NCBI GenBank assembly: GCA_031374935.1
Contig: JANMHB010000185.1
Location: 1-64,000, forward strand
Direction of reading: 5' to 3'
Source of the DNA: JACMLX01 sp031374935
GTDB lineage: Bacteria; Gemmatimonadota; Gemmatimonadetes; Gemmatimonadales; Gemmatimonadaceae
DNA: 64,000 nt
Both the position numbers and the translations under genes were made by a program. The notes beneath the pieces were generated by a model. The model was not told the DNA's origin. It made no database searches and saw only the letters and a program-made list of their open reading frames with translations. This document shows, piece after piece, positions 44,183 to 53,004 of this stretch. Numbering within the stretch: the stretch's first letter is position 1; each line of letters opens with the position of its first letter.

Positions 44183-45489
44183 CTGCTGCATCAATGACCG
44201 TGTCAGCAATGCGGTCGACGTCACCGGCCGTCCGGCCGAAACTGGTCGCCTTCCTGCTGCCGCAGTTTCATCCCACGCCAGAGAATGACGAGTGGTGGGG
44301 GCGCGGGTTCACCGAGTGGACCAACGTGGCGAAATCGGTGCCGCTGTTTCCGGGGCATGTGCAGCCTCACCTGCCGGCGGATCTTGGCTTCTACGATCTG
44401 CGATTGCCGGAGGCGAGGGCGGCGCAGGCCGGTCTGGCCCGGCAATACGGAATCGACGCGTTTTGTTACTATCACTACTGGTTTCACGGTAAGCGCCTGC
44501 TGAACACGCCGATCGACGCCGTGCTCGCCAGCGGGGAGCCGGACCAGCCATTCTGTTTCTGCTGGGCGAACGAACCGTGGAGTCGCACGTGGCTCGGCGA
44601 CGAACGGGAGCTGCTCATCGGGCAGCGGTACTCTCGCGAGGATGATCGCGAACATGCGCGCTGGCTGACGAGCGCCTTTGCGGACACCCGCTACCTGAAG
44701 ACCGACGACGGCCGGCCGATCTTCATGATCTACCGACCGTCGCACTTGGATGAGCCGGCGGCGACCATCGACATCATCCGCGACGCATCGGTCCGCGAGG
44801 GGTTGCCGGAGCCGTTCATCGTACTCGGCGACGGGCACGAACCCGGTGCCGATCTGCGCGGCAAGTACGGTGCTGACATGACGCTGCGATTCGAGCCGCA
44901 ACTCGGTGCGATGCCGCACAGCACCTTCGAGGTGTCGCGCTGGCGCCGGTTCCTGACCACGTTCAAGTACAGCGGCATGTGGTCCACGCGGCTGCGCCTG
45001 TACGACTACGCCAGAAGCCGCGCCGCCATGCGTGCCATCCAATCGCGCGGGCCGGCGATCCGCACGGTGCTGGTGCGCTGGGACAATTCACCGCGTCGCG
45101 GCGAGCGTGGCATCATCATGACCGGTGCGACCCCGGAGGCGTTCGGCCGCGAACTGCGCAGCGAACTGGCGCGCCCCGACTGGAACAGCTCCGGCACCGG
45201 GCTGCTGTTCATCAACGCCTGGAACGAATGGGCGGAAGGAAACCACCTCGAGCCAGACCAGCAGCACGGCCACGCCTATCTCGAGCAGGTGCGCGACGCG
45301 CTCGAGGCACACGTGCGCGCGCACGGACTCGAGACACACGCGCGTACGCACGGACTCGAGACACACGCGCGTACGCACGGACACGAGACACACGCGCGTA
45401 CGCACGGACACGAGGCACACGCGCGTGCGCACGGACACGGACATGTAGCCGCAGGTGGCGCGACGATTCAGGTGGAGCTCGACGCGTGA
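44179..45489 (+). CDS. WbsX-family glycan protein with histidine-rich repeat tail
   Basis: This 436-residue protein is a WbsX-like (PF14307) protein, a GH99-related TIM-barrel family found in O-antigen and capsule loci. Landmarks are F-L-L-P-Q-F-H-P-x-P-E-N-D near residue 25, G-F-T-E-W-T-N-V near 43, F-C-Y-Y-H-Y-W-F near 95, and F-I-N-A-W-N-E-W-A-E-G-N-H-L-E-P near 347-362, all conserved in the family. It is usually annotated as a glycosyltransferase or glycan hydrolase. The C-terminal about 50 residues consist of four and a half 9-residue repeats (H-G-x-E-T-H-A-R-T) rich in His, Arg and Thr, encoded by a 27-base minisatellite. The tail is absent from the paralogue next door. Confidence 0.82.
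   Translation: MTAASMTVSAMRSTSPAVRPKLVAFLLPQFHPTPENDEWWGRGFTEWTNVAKSVPLFPGHVQPHLPADLGFYDLRLPEARAAQAGLARQYGIDAFCYYHYWFHGKRLLNTPIDAVLASGEPDQPFCFCWANEPWSRTWLGDERELLIGQRYSREDDREHARWLTSAFADTRYLKTDDGRPIFMIYRPSHLDEPAATIDIIRDASVREGLPEPFIVLGDGHEPGADLRGKYGADMTLRFEPQLGAMPHSTFEVSRWRRFLTTFKYSGMWSTRLRLYDYARSRAAMRAIQSRGPAIRTVLVRWDNSPRRGERGIIMTGATPEAFGRELRSELARPDWNSSGTGLLFINAWNEWAEGNHLEPDQQHGHAYLEQVRDALEAHVRAHGLETHARTHGLETHARTHGHETHARTHGHEAHARAHGHGHVAAGGATIQVELDA
45322..45440 (+). repeat. 27-base tandem repeat (minisatellite) inside the first WbsX gene
   Basis: Four copies of a 27-base unit beginning cacggactcgagacacacg lie at 45322-45348, 45349-45375, 45376-45402 and 45403-45429, followed by a partial copy to 45440. 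A decayed copy precedes them at 45301-45321. The first two copies are identical and later copies differ by one to four bases. The unit is a multiple of three, so changes in copy number keep the frame and only lengthen or shorten the tail. Confidence 0.95.
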
Positions 45490-46631
45490 CGGACGTGCTG
45501 CCCACCGAAGCAGCGACACCGCTCGCGCGTGCGAGAGCGCGCCTGCGGGCGCTCGCCATCTACCTGCCGCAGTTTCACCCTATTCCGGAGAATGATCTCT
45601 GGTGGGGGAAAGGGTTCACCGAGTGGACGAACGTGGCCAGCGCGCGGCCGCTGTTCACTGGCCATCAGCAGCCGCATCTACCGGCCGATCTTGGCTACTA
45701 CGACCTGCGCCTGCCGCAGGTGCGCGAGGCGCAGGCGCAGATGGCGCGGGACGCAGGGATCCACGGATTCTGCTACTACCACTACTGGTTCTCGGGCAAG
45801 CGTGTGCTGGAACGCCCGTTCAACGAAGTACTGGAAAGCGGCAGCCCCGACTTCCCGTTCTGCCTCTGCTGGGCAAACGAGAACTGGACGCGGCGGTGGG
45901 ATGGTCAGGACCACGATATCCTGCTGGCGCAGCACTATTCGCCGGCGGATGACCTGGCGCACATCCAGTCACTCTTCCCGGCGTTTGCCGATCCGCGCTA
46001 CATCCGCATCGATGGTCGGCCAGTGTTTCTCGTCTATCGCACCGCGCTGCTGCCGGATCCCGCGCGAACGGCCGAGCGGTGGCGTGAGGCGTGTGTGCGT
46101 GCAGGGCTCGGTGATCTGTACCTGATTCGCGTCGAGAACTTCACCGCTGATCCGGTGCCGTCCAGCATCGGGTTCGATGCGGCGATGTCGTTCGCGCCGG
46201 ACTGGCGCTCGTCACCACCGGCACGTCGGCCGTCGGCGCTGGTGCGGGTGCTACGTCGGCTGCAACTCGCTGATCCGCTGCTGGAACGGCAGATGGTGAT
46301 GTCGTACCCAGAGCTGGCGGCGAATTTCCTGGCGCGACCGGTGGCACCGTACGTCCGGTATCCGTCGGTCACGCCAATGTGGGACAACTCGGCCCGCCGC
46401 CGGCAGCGCGGGGCTGCGATCTTCCATGGGTCCACGCCACAGCTCTATCAGCGCTGGCTGGAGCAGACCGCGTCGCGCTTTGCGCCGCCGTCGCACGACG
46501 AGAATCTCATCTTCATCAACGCCTGGAACGAATGGGCCGAGGGCAATCACCTCGAGCCTTGTCAGCGCTGGGGCTCGGCGTATCTCGATGCGACGCGTGA
46601 TGCGCTGGCGCGCGCGGCGGTGATGGTGTGA
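45486..46631 (+). CDS. WbsX-family glycan protein (tandem paralogue)
   Basis: This 381-residue protein is a full WbsX-like domain: L-P-Q-F-H-P-I-P-E-N-D near residue 27, G-F-T-E-W-T-N-V near 44, F-C-Y-Y-H-Y-W-F near 96, and F-I-N-A-W-N-E-W-A-E-G-N-H-L-E-P near 343-358. It is clearly related to its upstream neighbour but lacks the repeat tail. Its GTG start overlaps the neighbour's stop by four bases. Tandem copies suggest two linked glycosyl transfer or trimming steps on the same polymer. Confidence 0.83.
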   Translation: MTDVLPTEAATPLARARARLRALAIYLPQFHPIPENDLWWGKGFTEWTNVASARPLFTGHQQPHLPADLGYYDLRLPQVREAQAQMARDAGIHGFCYYHYWFSGKRVLERPFNEVLESGSPDFPFCLCWANENWTRRWDGQDHDILLAQHYSPADDLAHIQSLFPAFADPRYIRIDGRPVFLVYRTALLPDPARTAERWREACVRAGLGDLYLIRVENFTADPVPSSIGFDAAMSFAPDWRSSPPARRPSALVRVLRRLQLADPLLERQMVMSYPELAANFLARPVAPYVRYPSVTPMWDNSARRRQRGAAIFHGSTPQLYQRWLEQTASRFAPPSHDENLIFINAWNEWAEGNHLEPCQRWGSAYLDATRDALARAAVMV

Positions 46632-47605
46632 TGCAGGTCTCGGTCGTGATTCCGGCATACAACGCCGAATCCTTCATCGCGGAGACCATCCGGCGGGCGT
46701 GGGCGCAGACCTGGCCTCCGCTGGAGGTGATCGTGGTGGACGATGGTTCCCACGACGACACCGCTCGCGTCGCTGCGTCGCTGGGCTGTGTGGTGATCCG
46801 ACAGGACAACGGCGGCGTCTGTTCGGCCCGCAACGCCGGGATCGTCGCGGCCCGCGGTGACTGGATCGCGCTGCTGGACCACGATGATCTCTGGGCGCCG
46901 AACAAGCTGGAGCGGCAGGCGGCAGCGGCGGCACTCTGCCCGGAGGTCAGTTGCATCGCCACTGACTTTGTGCGACTTGGGGCGGACGGGAGCATCAGCG
47001 ACCCCTGCCTGTCGGAGCCGAAGTACGCACTCAGAGCACTCGCACTGGAGCACGTGGACGGCGTGGTCGTGAAGCTGGCCGAATCCGGCGCCGAGATCCT
47101 CAGGACCGGGTGGTTCCTGTTCCCGAGCTCGATGCTCATCCGTCGCGACGTGTTGATGGCCGCCGGCATGTTCCGGACGGAGCAGCGACTCTGCGAAGAC
47201 GTCGATTGTTTTCTTCGCGTGCTGAAGCGGACACCGTTGGCGCTGATACGCGAGCCACTCTGGCAATGGCGCGAGCACGCGGGCAACAGCTCGCGGAATT
47301 TCACTGGGATTGCGGAGGGCTGGCTCCGGCTCGGCCAGTTCGTGAAGAGCGAGCCGGAGGCGTATCCGACGGCTACATTCGAGCGTCTGATTCCGACGCT
47401 GCTGGAGATGCGTCGGGCTCTGGTGGCCGAGTACACGGCGCGTGGTGATTTCCGGAACGCGCGTCGCGTGTCGCGCACGTCGATCGGCGGCCGGTTGACG
47501 CCGACCGACGCAGCGCTGGCCGTTGTGGTGGAGTTTCCGCCGTCGCTCTGGTCCATGCTCCGTCGCGCGCGGGGCCTCTTTCGGGCACTTTCCTTCTCAT
47601 CGTGA
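46631..47605 (+). CDS. Glycosyltransferase family 2
   Basis: This 324-residue GT-A enzyme begins V-S-V-V-I-P-A-Y-N-A-E, has V-I-V-V-D-D-G-S near residue 36 and L-L-D-H-D-D-L-W near 81, a typical D-x-D site, and a C-E-D-V-D-C-F-L-R block near 190. ATG 46631 shares a base with the WbsX stop codon; a GTG three bases upstream is also possible. It probably adds a sugar in the Wzm/Wzt-exported glycan. Confidence 0.87.
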   Translation: MQVSVVIPAYNAESFIAETIRRAWAQTWPPLEVIVVDDGSHDDTARVAASLGCVVIRQDNGGVCSARNAGIVAARGDWIALLDHDDLWAPNKLERQAAAAALCPEVSCIATDFVRLGADGSISDPCLSEPKYALRALALEHVDGVVVKLAESGAEILRTGWFLFPSSMLIRRDVLMAAGMFRTEQRLCEDVDCFLRVLKRTPLALIREPLWQWREHAGNSSRNFTGIAEGWLRLGQFVKSEPEAYPTATFERLIPTLLEMRRALVAEYTARGDFRNARRVSRTSIGGRLTPTDAALAVVVEFPPSLWSMLRRARGLFRALSFSS

Positions 47606-49155
47606 CGACACCGCCGAACACTGCGCTGCCCTGGTGGCAAGACCGGCTCCTGATCAGCGTCGCAGTCGTGTTCGGGGGATGGAGCCTGCTGGCGCTGACC
47701 TGGCCGCTCTCTGGCGACGCGGGGGTCTTTGCCTGGATGGCGGATACCGTGTATCGCGGCGGCGCACCGTACGTCGATGCCTGGGACACCAAGGGCCCAG
47801 CGGCATGGCTGCCGGCGCTGCTGGTGCAGGCGGTGTTCGGCCGCGTCGCATGGGCCATCCGCCTGTTCGACATCGCGATGGTGCTTGGCACCCTGGTTGC
47901 CCTCCGCTCGATTGCCCGTCGCCTCGAACAGCCTGGGTCCGGCCGGATTGCGATCGCGCTCTATGCGCTCTGGTACGCGAGTCTCGACTACTGGCAGAGT
48001 GCACAGCCGGATGGATTTGTCGCCAGTTGGCTGGCCATTGCCTGTGCCGGTGCAATCAGCGGCGGTCCCGCCGGGGCGCTGCTGGCCGGTGCACTCGTCG
48101 GCACGGCGACCATGGCGAAACCGTTTTATCTCGGCTATGCCGTGGTGATGTGGATCATCGTCGGGTCGATGCGGGAACAGAGCGTGCGAACGCGGGCGTG
48201 GCACGCGGTGCTGGTGGCGATCGGCATCGCGGGGGCCATCGCGCTGCTGCTGCTCTTTCTGCAGCAGCGCAACGGCCTGCAGGGATTCCTCGAGGTGCAA
48301 CGCTGGAATCGCGACGTGTATGCGGGGCTCGGTGATCCATGGCTGACGCGTGTGCCGGCCATCTTCAAGGGCATGTTGCTCATGCCGTGGGGGATCGTGG
48401 GGCCGATCGCACTGTTCGGTGCCATCCGCCCCACGCGGGCCCATCGCAGGACGATTGCCGCGTTGGCCGTCGGGTTTGTCGGCGCGGTGGCCGGCGTCAT
48501 GCTGCAGGGAAAGGGCTGGCAGTATCACTGGCTGCCGATGCTGCCGTTCATGGCGCTGCTGGCCGACATCGGATTCGCTGCGCTGCGTGCCGAAACTGCC
48601 GGCGAGATTGCCGGACGCTTTCGCTGGCTGGCGTTGCTGCTGGCCCTGACCGTCGCCGGAATCACACCACTCCAGCAGTTCTGGCGCTGGTCGCGCTCGC
48701 GCGTGTCACCTGAGACCATCGCCACCTATGAGCAGCGGGAGTTTCGCTACTATGGTCGGCAGCCTGGTTCGGTGTATGCGATTGTGGATAGCCTGACGCG
48801 TGGCATGGGCACCCCACCGGAGCTGCTCGTCTGGGGCATGCACATGGGACCGCAGTTCCTGCGCGGCATGCACATCCCGACCCGGTACGCCGTGATCCGG
48901 CCGCTGTACGACGGGCCAGGCTCGACGTTCCGACCGCAGTATCGCGCGGCATTCGAACGCGAGCTGGAGACGTCACCGCCGCGCTGGTGGCTGCAGCCGA
49001 CGCCGGCACTCATGGCACGGGAAGAGGAACTGCGCGCTCACGACATCGAGCAGTATCCGGAGGCGTCGCTCGTGCTGCACTCGCAGTACCGGCTGGCGGG
49101 GCAGACGGCGGAGTGGATGATCTACGAACGGTTTACGACCGCCGCTGCACCCTGA
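47602..49155 (+). CDS. GT39-like polytopic glycosyltransferase
   Basis: This 517-residue protein has ten or more membrane helices through about residue 360 and a soluble C-terminal periplasmic domain (about 385-517). The first loop has S-G-D-A-G-V-F-A-W near residue 37 and W-D-T-K-G-P near 60, the acidic catalytic loop and loop-1 pattern of the GT-C ArnT/PMT superfamily that uses lipid-phosphate sugars. It probably decorates a glycan or lipid on the periplasmic side. GTG 47602 overlaps the GT2 stop. Its end overlaps the convergent MutY-like gene by 34 bases. Confidence 0.78.
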   Translation: MTTPPNTALPWWQDRLLISVAVVFGGWSLLALTWPLSGDAGVFAWMADTVYRGGAPYVDAWDTKGPAAWLPALLVQAVFGRVAWAIRLFDIAMVLGTLVALRSIARRLEQPGSGRIAIALYALWYASLDYWQSAQPDGFVASWLAIACAGAISGGPAGALLAGALVGTATMAKPFYLGYAVVMWIIVGSMREQSVRTRAWHAVLVAIGIAGAIALLLLFLQQRNGLQGFLEVQRWNRDVYAGLGDPWLTRVPAIFKGMLLMPWGIVGPIALFGAIRPTRAHRRTIAALAVGFVGAVAGVMLQGKGWQYHWLPMLPFMALLADIGFAALRAETAGEIAGRFRWLALLLALTVAGITPLQQFWRWSRSRVSPETIATYEQREFRYYGRQPGSVYAIVDSLTRGMGTPPELLVWGMHMGPQFLRGMHIPTRYAVIRPLYDGPGSTFRPQYRAAFERELETSPPRWWLQPTPALMAREEELRAHDIEQYPEASLVLHSQYRLAGQTAEWMIYERFTTAAAP

Positions 49156-49802
49156 CCCCGCGCATGCGTCCCGCAGACTGTTCGCACCGGACACACCGCG
49201 CAGTGCATCACCCGCGCCGTACACACCAGCGCGCCGATCTCCATCAGCGCCTGATTGTGCGTCCACACCGCGTCCGGCCTGGTCGGCAGTGACCGCTCCG
49301 CCAGCGTCCACAACGCATTCTCGGTCGCCGCCACCTTCCGTTTCGCTCTCGGCAGGAAGACACGCTGCAGGACGCGCGCCACGTTGGTGTCCACCAGCGG
49401 GGCGCGACGGCCGTACGCAAAGCTCGAGACGGCCCCAGCCGTGTAGCGTCCGATTCCGGGCAGGGCATGCAACGCGGTGGTGTCCGACGGCAGCGTGGCG
49501 TGCGGATCCGCACCGTCGCGCGTGACCAGCCTCGCGGTGCGGTGCAGGTTGCGGGCGCGGGCGTAGTAGCCAAGCCCTTCCCAGGCCGCCTCCACCTGCG
49601 TCACCTCGGCCTCAGCGATCGTGTGCAGCGTCGGGAACTCGGCCAGAAACTCATGCCAGCGCGGCACCACACGCAGCACCTGCGTCTGCTGCAGCATCAA
49701 CTCCGACACCAGGATCGCATAGGGATCCCGTGTGCGCCGCCACGGCAGGTCGCGGGCGTTCCGCTTGTACCAGGCGCGGAGCAGACGGCCAAACCGCCGC
49801 AA
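49122..49802 (-). CDS. mutY: Short A/G-specific adenine DNA glycosylase, MutY-like
   Basis: This 226-residue protein removes adenine mispaired with oxidised guanine. The catalytic Glu34 is in E-L-M-L-Q-Q-T-Q, the helix-hairpin-helix and Asp lie in P-G-I-G-R-Y-T-A-G-A... V-D-T-N-V near residues 108-137, and the iron-sulfur Cys pattern C-x6-C-x2-C-x5-C is intact near 190-207. It ends there, so the C-terminal NUDIX-like domain that recognises 8-oxoguanine in most MutY proteins is absent. The start is uncertain: TTG 49802 is used because sequence before it is basic and unlike MutY. Confidence 0.82.
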   Translation of the reverse strand: MRRFGRLLRAWYKRNARDLPWRRTRDPYAILVSELMLQQTQVLRVVPRWHEFLAEFPTLHTIAEAEVTQVEAAWEGLGYYARARNLHRTARLVTRDGADPHATLPSDTTALHALPGIGRYTAGAVSSFAYGRRAPLVDTNVARVLQRVFLPRAKRKVAATENALWTLAERSLPTRPDAVWTHNQALMEIGALVCTARVMHCAVCPVRTVCGTHARGQGAAAVVNRS

Positions 49803-49863
49803 CGCGTCATCGCTGACGCGCGCGGCGGGAGAACGCTTCCGGGATTTCTTGCGTACGCTCAGG

Positions 49864-51144
49864 TCAGGAAACCCGTTTCGTCTTCTTGCGCAGAAAATCC
49901 ATCAGCACGAACTGGCCGAGGCTCATGGTGTTGGTGAAGTACGCCTTGCCACGTGAGATGGCCGACACCCGCTTCACGAACTCCACCAGCGCGTAGTCTC
50001 GCGCCAGCATGAAGGTGTTGATCGTGATGCCGTTGCGACGACAATCCGCCACTTCCTTCAAGGTCTGGCCGATCACGTTCATGTCCAGGCCCATGCTGTT
50101 CTTGTAGATCTGGCCGTTCGGCATGGTCAGCGCGCTGGGCTTGCCGTCGGTGATCATCACGATCTGACGCATGTCCTTCTTCTGCGACATGAGAATGCGG
50201 CGCGCCAGTTTCAGCCCTTCGGCGGTGTTGGTGTGGTATGGGCCTACCTGCGCCCCGGCCAGCGCCGCCAGCGGAATCTCTTCGGCGCTGTCATGGAACA
50301 GCACCACCCGGATGGTATCGCCCGGGAACTGCGTGCGGATCAGGTGTGTGAGCGCCAGCGCGACCTTCTTCGCCGGCGTGAAGCGGTCTTCGCCGTACAG
50401 GATCATCGAGTGCGAGGTGTCGAGCATCAGCACCGTGGCGCAGCTGGAGCGATACTCGGACTGCCGCACCATCAGGTCGCTGTACTCCAGATCCATCGGC
50501 ACATCGAGTGATCCGGTGCGCAGCATGGAATTCTTCAGCGTCTCGTTGACGTCGAGGTTGAGCACATCGCCGAACTCGTACGGCCGGCTCCACGCATCAC
50601 TCTCGATGCCGGTGGCGAGATACGGTGTGTCGTGGCTGCCGAAGGTGCTCTTGCCGAATGACCCGAGGATGTTGCGCAGCGACTTGTACCCCAGGAAGTC
50701 CACTCCCTTCTGCGACAGATTGAACTGCACGTCCTTGCTGGCAGCGTGCGCCAGGCCGCCCTTGCCGGTGACGTTCTGGTTCAGGTCCGTCGTCTTCGGC
50801 GGCAGCGTCGCGTTGATGAAGCCGTCGGCGATCAGGCGCTGCACGATCTGGTCGAGCAGTTCGCTCAGCTTCTGCTGCGAGTCCTCGTCGCCGTCGCCAC
50901 GCAGGGCCTCGAGCATTTCCGGCGTGAACTGGCCACTCTCGATCAGCGCGTTGAGGATCGCCTCCTTCAACGCATCGATCGAACGGTCGGCGGGATCTTC
51001 GTCGCTGCCCCAGTGCGGGTTGTATCCCGCCGACTCCGCAAAGCCGCTCTGGAGCAGGAAATCCGACAGGCCATCGAGCAGCGCCTGCAGATCGACCGCG
51101 TCGGCGAGCTCGGGGTTGTACTTGGTGTAGGTGTGGAACTTCAT
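49864..51144 (-). CDS. VWA domain protein, MoxR partner type
   Basis: This 426-residue protein has a helical N-terminal half (about residues 1-225) and a von Willebrand A domain (about 235-420). The metal-ion-dependent adhesion site is visible: M-L-D-T-S-H-S-M near 240 (D-x-S-x-S), a Thr in the H-T-N-T-A-E-G loop near 305 and M-I-T-D-G-K-P near 337. Such proteins act with MoxR AAA+ ATPases as chaperone or metal-insertion pairs. The likely partner is at 55480-56931 on the same strand, separated by the wlb genes and a kinase gene. ATG 51144 has a good GGAGG ribosome binding site. Confidence 0.85.
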   Translation of the reverse strand: MKFHTYTKYNPELADAVDLQALLDGLSDFLLQSGFAESAGYNPHWGSDEDPADRSIDALKEAILNALIESGQFTPEMLEALRGDGDEDSQQKLSELLDQIVQRLIADGFINATLPPKTTDLNQNVTGKGGLAHAASKDVQFNLSQKGVDFLGYKSLRNILGSFGKSTFGSHDTPYLATGIESDAWSRPYEFGDVLNLDVNETLKNSMLRTGSLDVPMDLEYSDLMVRQSEYRSSCATVLMLDTSHSMILYGEDRFTPAKKVALALTHLIRTQFPGDTIRVVLFHDSAEEIPLAALAGAQVGPYHTNTAEGLKLARRILMSQKKDMRQIVMITDGKPSALTMPNGQIYKNSMGLDMNVIGQTLKEVADCRRNGITINTFMLARDYALVEFVKRVSAISRGKAYFTNTMSLGQFVLMDFLRKKTKRVS

Positions 51145-51347
51145 GCTCCCTCCGCGTCGGCCGGTCGACGCACCTGATGTGCGACGCACTCCTGATCATA
51201 ACATCCCGAGGCGATGACTCGTGCCCCTGGCCGCAAGCACCCCGACCCGGGACAGCGTCCAGAACTTCGGCTGCCGGCCACGCGTCGCGCCAAACGGCCG
51301 TCTCGGGGCTATTTTGCCGTCCTCGACTTCACTCCGTCCCCTCCGTC
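51145..51347. other. Divergent promoter region between VWA gene and wlbA
   Basis: This 203-base gap separates two divergent genes. No long open frame or hairpin stands out. It should hold promoters for both, but no confident elements were found. Confidence 0.35.
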
Positions 51348-52424
51348 ATGTCCCTCGTCATTCCCTCGCGCGCACTGCCCATCACCGGGCGCCCGATCCG
51401 CTTCGGTCTGGTCGGCTGCGGTCGGATTTCGGCCAGCCACATCGGTGCCATTCAGGCCCACAGCACGCGCGCCGAACTGGTGGCCGTCTGTGATGTCGTG
51501 AGTGAACGGCGCCAGGCGGCAGCCGAACAGACTGGTGCGACGGCGTACGACTCGCTCGAGGGATTGCTGGCGCACGAGCCGGCGGTCGATGCGGTCATTC
51601 TGGCTACGCCCAGCGGCCTGCACGCATCGCAGGCCATCGCGGTGGCGGCGGCGGGCCGGCACGTCATCACCGAGAAGCCGATGGCCACTCGCTGGCAGGA
51701 TGGCAAGGCGATGGTCGCGGCCTGCGACAGCGCCGGTGTGCACCTGTTCGTGGTGAAGCAGAACCGCCGGAACCCCACGCTGCAGCTGGTGAAGCGCGCC
51801 ATGCAGAAGAAGCGCTTCGGCCGGATCTACATGGTGAACGTCAACGTCTTCTGGACGCGACCGCAGAGCTACTACGACAATGCCGCCTGGCGCGGCACCT
51901 GGGAGTTCGACGGGGGCGCGCTCCTGACCCAGGCCAGCCATTATGTCGACCAGCTCGACTGGCTGATCGGACCGGTCGAGAGCCTGCAGGCCTATACCGC
52001 CACGCTGGCGCGCAACATCCAGGTGGAAGACACCGGCGTGCTGTCCGTTCGCTGGCGCACGGGGGCGCTCGGCTCGATGAACGTGACCATGCTCACCTAC
52101 CCGAAGAACCTCGAAGGTTCGATCACGATTCTCGGTGAGAAGGGTACGGTGCGGCTGGGCGGCGTGGCAGTAAACAAGATCGAGCACTGGGCGTTCGAGG
52201 ACAGCGATCCGGATGACGATCTGGTCGAGCAGGCGAGCTACGACACGACATCGGTCTACGGCTTCGGTCATCCGCTGTACTACGACAACGTGATCAGCTC
52301 ACTGCGCGGCGAAGCGGAGCCCGATACGGATGGTCGCGAAGGGTTGCACTCGCTCGAACTGCTGATCGCCACCTACCTCAGTGCGAGAGATGGCAAGCGG
52401 GTCGCGCTCCCGCTGGAGTACTGA
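51348..52424 (+). CDS. wlbA: Gfo/Idh/MocA oxidoreductase, WlbA-like UDP-GlcNAcA 3-dehydrogenase
   Basis: This 358-residue NAD-dependent enzyme has G-L-V-G-C-G-R-I-S near residue 20, C-D-V near 46, and the family's catalytic E-K-P-M near 105. The K-Q-N-R-R-N-P block near 140 and the C-terminal Gly/His pattern fit WlbA/WbpB proteins, which oxidise C3 of UDP-N-acetylglucosaminuronic acid in making UDP-diacetamido uronic acids. The next gene encodes the matching N-acetyltransferase. The aminotransferase step (WlbC/WbpE) is not in this window. Confidence 0.85.
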   Translation: MSLVIPSRALPITGRPIRFGLVGCGRISASHIGAIQAHSTRAELVAVCDVVSERRQAAAEQTGATAYDSLEGLLAHEPAVDAVILATPSGLHASQAIAVAAAGRHVITEKPMATRWQDGKAMVAACDSAGVHLFVVKQNRRNPTLQLVKRAMQKKRFGRIYMVNVNVFWTRPQSYYDNAAWRGTWEFDGGALLTQASHYVDQLDWLIGPVESLQAYTATLARNIQVEDTGVLSVRWRTGALGSMNVTMLTYPKNLEGSITILGEKGTVRLGGVAVNKIEHWAFEDSDPDDDLVEQASYDTTSVYGFGHPLYYDNVISSLRGEAEPDTDGREGLHSLELLIATYLSARDGKRVALPLEY

Positions 52425-52425
52425 G

Positions 52426-53004
52426 ATGGCGGTGACGATTCACCCCACGGCGATCGTGGATGATGGGGCGGTGATCGGCGACGGCTCGCGGGTGTGGCAC
52501 TGGGTGCACATCAGCGGCGGCGCGCGCATCGGTGAGCGATGCTCGTTCGGCCAGGGGGTGTTCGTTGGTAATCGCGTCAGTGTCGGTGACAACTGCAAGG
52601 TGCAGAACAATGTCTCGATCTACGACAACGTGACACTCGAGAACGATGTGTTCTGCGGGCCGAGCATGGTCTTCACCAATGTCTACAACCCGCGATCGGC
52701 GGTGTCACGCAAGGACGAGTACCGCGACACGCTGGTGCAGCAGGGGGCCACGCTGGGGGCCAACTGTACGATCGTTTGTGGTGTGACGATCGGTGCCTTT
52801 GCCTTCGTGGGGGCGGGAGCGGTGGTGAATCATGACGTGCCGCCGTATGCGCTGATGGTCGGCGTGCCGGCGCGTCAGATCGGCTGGATGAGCGAACATG
52901 GCGAACGGCTTCCGTTGCCGCTGACCGGTGACGCCGAGGGCGCTGACCCGGTCACCGGGCAGCGTTACGTGCTGCGGGCGGGCAGGGTCTCGAGGCTGGA
53001 CTGA
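52426..53004 (+). CDS. wlbB: N-acetyltransferase, WlbB/WbpD-like
   Basis: This 192-residue protein is a left-handed beta-helix acyltransferase with hexapeptide repeats over residues 5-150. The block F-T-N-V-Y-N-P-R near residue 85 and G-W-M-S-E-H-G near 148 are conserved in WbpD/WlbB, which acetylates the 3-amino group of UDP-2-acetamido-3-amino-glucuronic acid. It begins one base after the wlbA stop. Its C-terminal end overlaps the convergent kinase gene by 40 bases. Confidence 0.87.
   Translation: MAVTIHPTAIVDDGAVIGDGSRVWHWVHISGGARIGERCSFGQGVFVGNRVSVGDNCKVQNNVSIYDNVTLENDVFCGPSMVFTNVYNPRSAVSRKDEYRDTLVQQGATLGANCTIVCGVTIGAFAFVGAGAVVNHDVPPYALMVGVPARQIGWMSEHGERLPLPLTGDAEGADPVTGQRYVLRAGRVSRLD

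Noticed and set aside
45322..45440. Repeat array considered as CRISPR
   Set aside because: Units are directly adjacent with no spacers, and they lie inside an intact reading frame of the WbsX protein.
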